Origin: an uncultured Alphaproteobacteria bacterium
GTDB taxonomy: Bacteria > Pseudomonadota > Alphaproteobacteria > RF32 > CAG-239
Reading direction: 5' to 3'
NCBI GenBank assembly: GCA_944391715.1
Contig: CALXUP010000016.1
Coordinates: 1-32,675, forward strand
DNA: 32,675 bases
Each line of letters starts with the position of its first letter. The first letter of the stretch is position 1. Below are positions 24,547-31,349 of this stretch, in pieces. The notes under the pieces are model-generated. The model did not search any database, was not told where the DNA came from, and saw only the letters and a program-made list of their open reading frames with translations. Both the position numbers and the translations under genes were made by a program.

Positions 24547-25644
24547 ATGCGCGGTTTTATTTTTACATTAATTCTGGGATTATCGGCGGCATTTCCGGTT
24601 AAAGCGGATTATGACGTTTTTTTGCCGGTCTTTGCAAAAATACATGAAGAGAATCCTCAGCATTTGAGTTATGAAAGGATAACGGAGGAGGCTCTCAAAG
24701 GCTTGCAGAATATGGACGGCAGGCTGAAGTTCGGCCTGAAGGCCGGGCGTGTTACCGTATATTACGGCGGCAAAATGACCAAGAGCCTGCGCAAGCCGGA
24801 GCAAAATACGGCCGAAAGCTGGGCGGTTTTGGCGGAAGAGGTGCTGGAAAACGTCAAAAAAGTGTCGGAGAAGATTTCTTTGCATGATTTTGAGGTCGCT
24901 GACGAGATGTTGGCGGCAGTCATCCTTGCGTTGAACGACGGTTCCAAATATTATAAAGCCATGGATCTGGCCGGTGATGACGCTTTTGCCCCGCGTCGGG
25001 CTTTTTCGGCTTATCGAAAGGACGAGTTGCTGCATATTAAAATTAAGGTTTTTGACAAAGACAGTCCGTCTTTCCTGCGTCAGGCGATAGCCAAAGAAAA
25101 TGATGCTGACGGTATGGTTTTGGACTTGAGGGGGAGTTCCGGCGGTTCACTGGCGGCCATGTCCGAAATTGCCGATATGTTTTTGGATGACGGGATTATT
25201 GCATCGGTCAACAGTGCGGCCGACAATGAGGAGAAATTTTATAATGCCCGGCCCGGCGGTGAGTGGGCTCAAAAACCTTTGGTTGTTCTTGTTGATGCCG
25301 ATACAGCTTCTTCGGCCGAGGCTTTGGCTTTGAGTCTGCAGGAACAAGGGCGGGCCGAACTTGTCGGAACGCGGACTTATGGTAAAGGAACGGTGCAGAC
25401 ATTGTCGGATTTGGAAAACGGCTCCCGCTTGTCTTTGACGACAGCGTCGCTTTTCGGGCCTTCTGGCGCACCGGTGGCAAAAAGCGGTTTGATTCCGGAT
25501 ATTTGTACGGCGTTTATGGGAGAGGGGCAAAAACCCGAGTATGTTGCCAATCAGCAAAAAGCCGCTGATTGTCCGCGTCAGCAGAGAGAGAACGAGCCTT
25601 TTGATTTTCTGGTTGCCAAAGCGTTGATTCATAAAAAATTATGA
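24547..25644 (+). CDS. S41 family C-terminal processing peptidase, PDZ-less
   Basis: This predicted periplasmic serine protease has a signal peptide at about 1-20 (MRGFIFTLILGLSAAFPVKA). The catalytic Ser255 lies in DADTASSAEAL and Lys280 in TYGKGTVQ, 25 residues apart as in E. coli Prc. GMVLDLRGSSGGS (189-201) is typical of the S41 core. The region LNDGSKYY (129-136, the usual LDPHS-like motif) passes straight into LLHIKIKVF. The PDZ domain normally found there is absent, which explains the 365-residue length. It starts 73 bases after rnr. The substrate is unknown. Confidence 0.88.
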   Translation: MRGFIFTLILGLSAAFPVKADYDVFLPVFAKIHEENPQHLSYERITEEALKGLQNMDGRLKFGLKAGRVTVYYGGKMTKSLRKPEQNTAESWAVLAEEVLENVKKVSEKISLHDFEVADEMLAAVILALNDGSKYYKAMDLAGDDAFAPRRAFSAYRKDELLHIKIKVFDKDSPSFLRQAIAKENDADGMVLDLRGSSGGSLAAMSEIADMFLDDGIIASVNSAADNEEKFYNARPGGEWAQKPLVVLVDADTASSAEALALSLQEQGRAELVGTRTYGKGTVQTLSDLENGSRLSLTTASLFGPSGAPVAKSGLIPDICTAFMGEGQKPEYVANQQKAADCPRQQRENEPFDFLVAKALIHKKL

Positions 25645-25652
25645 AATTGTTG

Positions 25653-25680
25653 TTGACATTGCGTTAAAAAACTGTATAGT
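25653..25680 (+). promoter_or_regulatory. Promoter of rpmG
   Basis: A perfect TTGACA (25653-25658), a 16-base spacer and TATAGT (25675-25680) begin just after the S41 gene stop. They give a leader of about 40 bases to rpmG. Confidence 0.75.
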
Positions 25681-25725
25681 GCAGTCAAATGTTTTTAAAT
25701 TTGTAACCTTTTAAGAGTAAAGAAA

Positions 25726-25893
25726 ATGGCAAAAGCAATTAAAGTTTTAGTAAAAATGGAAAGCACGGCCGGTACAGGCACTTTTTTTCTTGCTGAGAAA
25801 AATCCGAGAACTCATCCGGAAAAACTGACTTTGAAAAAATATGACAAGAAGTCAAGAAAACACGAAGAGTTTGTTGAGAAAAAACTGAAGTAG
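25726..25893 (+). CDS. rpmG: 50S ribosomal protein L33
   Basis: This is a small component of the large ribosomal subunit near the E site. The 55-residue product matches L33 throughout: MAKAIKVLVKMESTAGTGTF, then YDKKSRKHEEFVEKKLK at the end. It has no cysteine, so it is the zinc-independent form. Its own promoter lies at 25653-25680 and a terminator follows. The ribosome site is weak (AGAGTAAAG). Confidence 0.95.
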   Translation: MAKAIKVLVKMESTAGTGTFFLAEKNPRTHPEKLTLKKYDKKSRKHEEFVEKKLK

Positions 25894-25925
25894 TTTTTTT
25901 TTAGAGCGTTTTGTAAGTGAAATAG

Positions 25926-25959
25926 AAAAGTGCCGCCGGAACAGGGCGGTACTTTTTTT
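25926..25959. terminator. Terminator between rpmG and the recombinase gene
   Basis: AAAAGTGCCGCC (25926-25937) pairs with GGCGGTACTTTT (25945-25956), with one G-T pair and a seven-base loop. A T-run follows on the plus strand and an A-run precedes it. It serves the convergent rpmG and xer genes. Confidence 0.85.
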
Positions 25960-25992
25960 GTTGGTTGCAGGAAAGACTTTTGCCGGCAGATT

Positions 25993-26934
25993 TTAATCTC
26001 CCAGCAAATCGGCTTTTTTATATTCTCTCTTGAGGGTTTCAGTTTGAACATCGGTGTATCTTTGCGTTGTGGTCAGAGAACTGTGTCCGAGCAGTTCCTG
26101 AATCGAACGCAGGTCGGTTCCCTCAGACAACAGATGGGTGGCAAAAGAATGGCGCAGAGCATGGGGTGTCAAAGTATCAGGAAGGCCCAACGCAAGCCGA
26201 ATTTTTTGCAGCTGCCGTTGGATTATCCGGGGCAGCAGCCTTTCTCCGCGGGCACCGACAAATAAAGGTTCACCGTTTTTGAACCGGTAGGGGCAGCTTT
26301 GGAGATATTCGTCAATCGCGTCAATGACAACAGGTAGCAGAGGCACAATTCTTTCTTTATTACCTTTACCTCTGATGCGTACCACTTTGGCTTGACGGGT
26401 GATATCACCAAAATTCAAGGATAAGGCTTCGGAGATACGCAGACCGCAACCGTACAGCAAGGTAAAAACGGCCGTATCCCGGGCTCCCTGCCATTCATTT
26501 TTTGCATAATTTCCGGCTTTGTTGAGAATTTTGAACGTTTCTCCGATGTCCAGGGCTTTCGGAAGGGCTTTGGGAAGTTTGGGGGACGAGATAACGCTTA
26601 ATGCCGGATTTTTGATAATATCGTTATCGTCCAGCCAGCGAAAAAAGTTTTTTAAGGTTGAGATATTGCGGGCTATTGTTGTTTTGTTTAAATGTCTTTC
26701 CGCCCGGGCAGAAATGTAACTGCGGAATGTCCGGACGTCAAGTTCTTTCAGAGCGAACAAATCCGGGAGCCGGTTGAGCCTTTTGTGCAAAAAAGCGAAG
26801 AATTCTGACAGATCACGGCAATAGCCGTCGAGTGTGTGGGGCGAATAACGGCGTTCATTCTGCAGCCAGTTATTCCATTTTTTGATTAGAGCGACAGTTT
26901 CTTCATCTGCCTGATATGTGATTTCATTTTTCAT
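25993..26934 (-). CDS. xerC: Site-specific tyrosine recombinase XerC-like
   Basis: Xer recombinases resolve chromosome dimers at dif. The 313-residue protein has a SAM-like core-binding domain (about 15-105) and a catalytic domain. All active-site residues are present: R166 (GLRISEA), K190 (RGKGNK), H258 and R261 (HALRHSF), H284 (LGHSS) and Y293 (RYTDV). The ATG has only a weak ribosome site, but the N-terminus fits the family. I favour XerC over XerD from its nearness to priA, an association I recall from alphaproteobacteria; sequence alone does not settle it. No integrase-type neighbours, attachment repeats or cargo genes suggest a mobile element. Confidence 0.85.
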   Translation of the reverse strand: MKNEITYQADEETVALIKKWNNWLQNERRYSPHTLDGYCRDLSEFFAFLHKRLNRLPDLFALKELDVRTFRSYISARAERHLNKTTIARNISTLKNFFRWLDDNDIIKNPALSVISSPKLPKALPKALDIGETFKILNKAGNYAKNEWQGARDTAVFTLLYGCGLRISEALSLNFGDITRQAKVVRIRGKGNKERIVPLLPVVIDAIDEYLQSCPYRFKNGEPLFVGARGERLLPRIIQRQLQKIRLALGLPDTLTPHALRHSFATHLLSEGTDLRSIQELLGHSSLTTTQRYTDVQTETLKREYKKADLLGD

Positions 26935-27078
26935 AATGTTTTATTGTAAATTCAAAAGGTAATTATTTAGTAAAGATATACGGTGTTATGTAAAAAAGCG
27001 TAGACAAAAATAAAATGTCAGTGTAGACTGAAATCCAAAAGAAAATTATCATTATATTATTAATTAAAAAATCGACAT

Positions 27079-27669
27079 ATGGAAGTGCGCGGTAAATTAG
27101 TCAGTGTGTCTCGGCCTTATTATCAGGTTGAAACAAACAATGTAAAACAGTGCGTAAGTTTTGTCATCTGTGATAGTAAGGGAAGGAACCGTTTCTTTTC
27201 CGTATCGAGCGGAGATGATGTTAAGTTGATTATGATTTCCGAACCGGGCGATGACTTGTTGTTGGGCTTGGTTTATCATAAAGATTGCGGAATGTTTCGT
27301 GCAGGGCATTTTTTGCAGAGCATTCAAAATCTGACCCTGGGAATAACGGAGGGAATCCAAAAGTTCGGCAAACAACGTGTTAACGGAAATTTTATCAGAA
27401 TTTCAAGGGCTTTTTGTCTTACGACGACTTTTTTTCATGGAGGGCATTTTTGTGCCAAACCGGAAGTTATTGTCCGGGCGGTTTTTGTTCTGTGCATCAA
27501 GGGCAAAAATATGGTGATTGAGACAACAAAAATGGAAGTTATTCAATTTTTGCAAATGTCTCATCTCGGCGACGCCCTGGTGGTTGAGTTTTCTTACAGC
27601 GGAGAGATTTCTTATATCAGAAACAAAAATCTCAGGATTACCTATCAGGATCTTTGCAAAAACATTTAG
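27079..27669 (+). CDS. Hypothetical protein
   Basis: I do not recognise this family. The 196-residue product has no signal peptide or convincing membrane helix and looks rich in beta strands (VRGKLVSVSRPYYQVET near the start, RAVFVLCIKGKNMVIETT later), so a PilZ-like or OB/SH3-like barrel is conceivable. It has seven cysteines without a metal-site spacing. Coding is supported by its 591 bases of open frame on its own and by a strong terminator 18 bases after the stop. No clear ribosome site is seen before the ATG. The 144-base AT-rich region upstream, shared with xer, holds no gene or convincing promoter. Confidence 0.65.
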   Translation: MEVRGKLVSVSRPYYQVETNNVKQCVSFVICDSKGRNRFFSVSSGDDVKLIMISEPGDDLLLGLVYHKDCGMFRAGHFLQSIQNLTLGITEGIQKFGKQRVNGNFIRISRAFCLTTTFFHGGHFCAKPEVIVRAVFVLCIKGKNMVIETTKMEVIQFLQMSHLGDALVVEFSYSGEISYIRNKNLRITYQDLCKNI

Positions 27670-27686
27670 TCGATAACTTTTAACGG

Positions 27687-27712
27687 CTGCCGGTTTTTCC
27701 GGCAGTTTTTTT
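27687..27712 (+). terminator. Rho-independent terminator after the hypothetical gene
   Basis: CTGCCGG (27687-27693), a five-T loop, CCGGCAG (27699-27705) and seven T bases make a compact, strong terminator. Confidence 0.9.
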
Positions 27713-27803
27713 GCGGTATTTTCGATTGTGGGCATTTTAAAATTTTATTTTATTTTGTGCGGCTTTTGGTATGATAAAAAAAATTTGAAAGAATCCGGAG
27801 GCG

Positions 27804-29987
27804 GTGAATTTGGGAAAGATTGTCGGGGTTATGCTGACCCTGCCGTTTAATAATGTATTTGACTATCAGGCTGATGACGATGTTAACCTTGGCGATATCG
27901 TGAGGGTTTCGTTTGGCCGCGAGCAGGTTATCGGCGTCGTTTGGAAAATCGGCAAATCTTGCGGTTTGGACAATGCCAAAATCAAACCGGTCAGCGAGAA
28001 ATATGCTTTTCCGCCTTTGTCTGCCGAGTTGAGAAAGTTTGTGGATTTTGTGGCACAATATAATATGGCTTTTATCGGTTTGGTGCTCAAAATGGTTTTG
28101 AGCGTGCGCGGCGTGTTTGAGGATCCGAAGACTTTGCTGCTTTATAAACTTTCCGGCAAAACGCTGGCCGAAGCTAAAATCAAAAATTCCGATGCGCGCT
28201 GGCGGGTGATGGATTTTTTAAAATTTGCGCCGTTCAGTCGTTCGGATATTTGTAAAGGTGCCGGCGTTACGATGCCGGTGGTTAACAAGCTGATAGAGGC
28301 CGGAGTACTGGCGCCGGTGGAGGTGGAAGACAAGTGGGTGTTTGCACGTCCTCTTCCCGATTTCGGAAAGGTGGCTTTAACACAGGAACAGCAATCGGCG
28401 GCGGAAGTATTGTCGTCAAAAGTCGGAAACGGCTTTTCCGCAACATTGTTGGATGGCGTAACCGGTTCCGGCAAAACGGAAGTTTATTTTGAGGCGGTGG
28501 CAGAGGCTGTCCGGCAAGGAAAACAGGTTTTGATTATGGTGCCGGAAATTTCTTTGACAACGCAATGGCTCGGGCGGTTTGAGCGTCGTTTCGGCGTTAT
28601 GCCGGCAAAATGGCATTCGGCGCTTGGCAGCCGGGAGCGGCTCGAAACCTGGAAAGCGGCGGCGGACGGCAGGGCTCAGGTGTTAATCGGGGCGCGGTCG
28701 GCCTTGTTTCTGCCGTATAAAAACCTGGGGCTGATTGTGGTTGACGAATGTCATGACCATTCTTTTAAGCAGGAAGACGTGGTTAATTATCAGGGGCGGG
28801 ATATGGCGGTTGTGCGGGCGAAATTTGAGAATTTCCCGATTATCCTGTCAACGGCGACGCCGTCTTTGGAGACAATTAATAATGTTGAAGAAGGAAAATA
28901 CGACTGTGTGAAACTGACCAGTCGTTTTGCCGCAGCGCAACTGCCGGAAATTAAGGTTATTGATTTGAAGAAGGACAAGCCGGTCAAAGGGAGTTGGGGC
29001 GTTTCTTGGCTGTCTCCGAGCCTGGTCGCGGCTTTGAAGGAAAATCTGGATAAAAACGAACAGTCGATGCTGTTTTTGAACCGGCGCGGTTATGCTCCGT
29101 TGACTATCTGCCGGGATTGCGGGCACAGAATCCAATGTCCGAATTGTACGTCCTGGTTGACGGAGCATCGCTCGCAAAAAAAACTGATTTGTCATCATTG
29201 CGGTTTTTCCATGCCGATGCCGAAAGAATGTCCCGAATGTCATTCCGAAGAGGGGCTGACGGCCTGCGGTCCCGGGGTGGAGCGGATTGCCGAAGAAGTT
29301 AAGGCGCGTTTTCCGTCGGCGCGGGTCAAGATTATTTCAAGCGATATCACGTCCAGTATGGCCGAAGTTTCAGCCGTTATTAAAGAGATGGAGCAGGGGC
29401 AGGTCGATATTCTTATCGGAACGCAGATTTTGGCCAAAGGGCACCATTTTCCGGCATTGACTTTGGTCGGAATCGTGGATGCCGATTTGGGACTGATGGG
29501 CAGCGATCTTCGGGCATCGGAGCAGACTTATCAGCTGCTTTCGCAGGTTTCCGGCAGAGCCGGTCGGGGAGAGAAAAAAGGAACGGTTTATGTGCAAACT
29601 CTTTATCCCGAAAATGCGGTTTTGAAGGCGTTAATCAATAATGACCGGCAAGAATTTTTGAAACTGGAAAAGCAAAGCCGGAAAATTTTGAAAATGCCGC
29701 CGTTCGGCAAACTGGCGGCGCTGATTGTGTCGGGGCCGAATCAGGAAACGGCCGAACGTTTGGCGGTCTGGCTCGGAAATGTGGCACCGAATAATGAGTA
29801 TATTACGACTTTGGGGCCGGCGCCGGCACCGATTTTTATGCTGCGCAACAAGTTTCGGTTCCGTCTGCTGTTGAAAACATCAAAAAGTATCAAAATCCAA
29901 GATGTTATCCGCGACTGGCTGGCAAAGGTAAAAATTCCGTCAGGGGTGCGGGTGGAAGTGGATATTGACCCGTATTCCTTTATGTAA
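27804..29987 (+). CDS. priA: Primosomal replication restart helicase PriA
   Basis: PriA reloads the replisome at collapsed forks. The 727-residue protein has an N-terminal DNA-binding domain and Walker A in DGVTGSGKTEVYF (about 214-226). The DEAH-type box reads DECHDHSF (about 312). A cysteine-rich zinc region (CRDCG, CPNC, CHHCG, CPEC; about 435-478) and helicase motifs V-VI (IGTQILAKGHHFP, QVSGRAGRG) follow. GTG 27804 lies only two bases after GGAGG (27797-27801). The in-frame TTG at 27810 has a better eight-base spacing and may be the true start. A possible extended -10 (TGG TATGAT, 27770-27775) lies upstream. The convergent cysteine-rich operon begins 43 bases after the stop. Confidence 0.94.
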   Translation: MNLGKIVGVMLTLPFNNVFDYQADDDVNLGDIVRVSFGREQVIGVVWKIGKSCGLDNAKIKPVSEKYAFPPLSAELRKFVDFVAQYNMAFIGLVLKMVLSVRGVFEDPKTLLLYKLSGKTLAEAKIKNSDARWRVMDFLKFAPFSRSDICKGAGVTMPVVNKLIEAGVLAPVEVEDKWVFARPLPDFGKVALTQEQQSAAEVLSSKVGNGFSATLLDGVTGSGKTEVYFEAVAEAVRQGKQVLIMVPEISLTTQWLGRFERRFGVMPAKWHSALGSRERLETWKAAADGRAQVLIGARSALFLPYKNLGLIVVDECHDHSFKQEDVVNYQGRDMAVVRAKFENFPIILSTATPSLETINNVEEGKYDCVKLTSRFAAAQLPEIKVIDLKKDKPVKGSWGVSWLSPSLVAALKENLDKNEQSMLFLNRRGYAPLTICRDCGHRIQCPNCTSWLTEHRSQKKLICHHCGFSMPMPKECPECHSEEGLTACGPGVERIAEEVKARFPSARVKIISSDITSSMAEVSAVIKEMEQGQVDILIGTQILAKGHHFPALTLVGIVDADLGLMGSDLRASEQTYQLLSQVSGRAGRGEKKGTVYVQTLYPENAVLKALINNDRQEFLKLEKQSRKILKMPPFGKLAALIVSGPNQETAERLAVWLGNVAPNNEYITTLGPAPAPIFMLRNKFRFRLLLKTSKSIKIQDVIRDWLAKVKIPSGVRVEVDIDPYSFM

Positions 29988-30030
29988 GATAGTTAAAAAC
30001 ATAAAAAGAAGAATTTCTATCTTTTGTCGT

Positions 30031-30777
30031 TTAACAATACCAGCTTATGGCATAGTTTGTTGCCTTTCCGTCAGAACTGCATCCTTTTCTCTGGGGATAA
30101 TTTCCCGTTGCATAGCAGCTTGGTATCCAGTCGGTGCAATCAGGATATCCCATGGATTTGCATTTTTGGTAACAGCTTTGTCCGTATACGCTGTAACATC
30201 TGCTATCGTAAGAGCTGCTTGTTCCTCCGCTGTATCCGCATTGGTTCTCATATCCGCAACAATATTCGCCGACCGGAACGGGGGTGTAGCAACTGCCCTC
30301 GTAGCATTTTTTTCCGCTTGAGCATTTGTAGTTTCCGCAACTTTCATAGAACGTTATGCCATTTCTTGTACAAGAGCGTCCGGCCGGCGATTTGCATTCC
30401 TGGCTGCACATATATTCTGAATATGTATAGGTGCATGCTGTTACACATTTTCCGTTTTGGCATTCATATCCGCTGGAGCATTTGGAAACGCCACAAGATT
30501 CGTAGTAGGTGGTTCCGTTTTTTGTGCATGATTTTGTGCCTGTGTTTAAACATTTTAATGAACAGTCGGAAAGGCTCATTTTGTATGTGCACGGGTTTTC
30601 ACAATTATATTGGGCAGCGTCAAAAGGGCAGGCTATTCCTTTTCCCGAACATTCATCTTTAGTGTATTTGTATCCTAAAGAGGAACAATCGTTAGTCGGA
30701 ATGCATCCGGCTTGGATATTTGTGTTTCCAAGAATGGTTAATATTCCGACAGAGCTTAATAGTAATCCTTTTTTCAT
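30031..30777 (-). CDS. Secreted cysteine-rich modular protein, last gene of the operon
   Basis: This 248-residue precursor has a signal peptide (about 1-23; Ile-Gln-Ala then Gly-Cys). It carries 31 cysteines. Module A (about 25-63) reads TNDC, GYKYT, DEC, CPFD. Two tandem copies of module B lie at 63-111 and 115-163, each with SCT, K or R, NG, then Y/FYESCG and KCSSG. Module C (173-233) reads CCGYENQCGYSGGTS, SC, GYPDCTD, SC. The ATG at 30777 starts the signal peptide, nine bases after AAAGGGA; an open frame further upstream runs antisense-free through the previous gene and is not coding. It starts 25 bases after the preceding paralogue. An exported disulfide-rich protein is likely; its function is unknown. 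Confidence 0.85.
   Translation of the reverse strand: MKKGLLLSSVGILTILGNTNIQAGCIPTNDCSSLGYKYTKDECSGKGIACPFDAAQYNCENPCTYKMSLSDCSLKCLNTGTKSCTKNGTTYYESCGVSKCSSGYECQNGKCVTACTYTYSEYMCSQECKSPAGRSCTRNGITFYESCGNYKCSSGKKCYEGSCYTPVPVGEYCCGYENQCGYSGGTSSSYDSRCYSVYGQSCYQKCKSMGYPDCTDWIPSCYATGNYPQRKGCSSDGKATNYAISWYC
30289..30591 (-). repeat. Tandem duplication of cysteine module B
   Basis: Two copies, 30445-30591 and 30289-30435, encode about 49 residues each, 156 bases apart. Both show C-T-Y, C, C, SCT(K/R)NG, YESCG, KCSSG, C and C in the same order. They diverge in sequence, so the duplication is not recent. Confidence 0.75.
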
Positions 30778-30802
30778 TTTTTTATTCCCTTTAGTATGTA
30801 GG

Positions 30803-31324
30803 TTATTTTTCACAATTAAATCTGGCCATTCCAGGGGACGTACAGTGACTGTATTTAACAGTTCCTCCTGCATTGCGGCAGCTGGCAAAAAGATAAGTAC
30901 AGTCCGGATAGTTATAGACGTTACGACAAAGAGAGTAGCCGGAATCAATATATTCTGATGTACTGGTGTTGTCACAGCAGACTGTTGGAACACAGGTTCC
31001 ATTAATATAGGTTTCAAAAGTATCACAAAGATTTTCACAATTTGCATAGTAAACTGTTCCATTTCGGATACAAGATTGTGCACCCGGTTTTTTTCCTTGT
31101 GATGCCGGGCAATTATCTGCCTTTAGCGTATACAGACAAGGGTCAAAGCAGAAGACTTTGGATGTGTCAAAAGGGCACGCTATATAACTTCCGGAACATT
31201 CTTCAACCGTATAAATGTATCCCATAGATTTGCAGTCCGGAGTGGATGTGCATGTTGCATTGGCATTAGCGATAGTTGTGACGGTTAATATAGCAATAGC
31301 AGCTGATAATAAGTCTTTTTTCAT
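30803..31324 (-). CDS. Secreted cysteine-rich protein, short paralogue
   Basis: The 173-residue precursor has a signal peptide (about 1-23, Ala-Asn-Ala before the site) and 18 mature cysteines. Module A (about 25-63) is almost the same as in the solo protein: TPDC, MGYIYT, EEC, CPFDTSK, FCFDPC. Module B (about 63-111) is degenerate; SCIRNGTVYYANC is kept but the KCSSGK segment is lost. Module C (116-161) is shortened: CC, then NYPDCTYLFASC. The ATG at 31324 has a good ribosome site (GGGAGAAAG). It sits between two paralogues with 25-base gaps on both sides, so it is one transcript with them. Reduced modules may mean a specialised or decaying copy. Confidence 0.85.
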   Translation of the reverse strand: MKKDLLSAAIAILTVTTIANANATCTSTPDCKSMGYIYTVEECSGSYIACPFDTSKVFCFDPCLYTLKADNCPASQGKKPGAQSCIRNGTVYYANCENLCDTFETYINGTCVPTVCCDNTSTSEYIDSGYSLCRNVYNYPDCTYLFASCRNAGGTVKYSHCTSPGMARFNCEK

Positions 31325-31349
31325 TATCTTTCTCCCATAGAATGCCATT

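Noticed and set aside
25993..26934. Tyrosine recombinase as sign of an integrated element
   Set aside because: Its length and full Xer active site, lack of cargo or attachment repeats, and nearness to priA point to a housekeeping Xer protein.
26935..27078. Promoters in the AT-rich region between xer and the hypothetical gene
   Set aside because: Several -10-like words occur, but none is paired with a good -35 at 16-18 bases; chance matches are expected in such AT-rich DNA.
29990..30019. Hairpin AAGATAG...CTATCTT between priA and the cysteine-rich operon
   Set aside because: The stem is only seven A/T-rich pairs with a loop of more than 15 bases and only a short T-run on one side, too weak to call a terminator.
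30778..31083. Upstream extension of the last cysteine-rich gene
   Set aside because: The frame is open, but it overlaps the paralogue at 30803-31324 in another frame. The signal peptide and ribosome site place the start at 30777.
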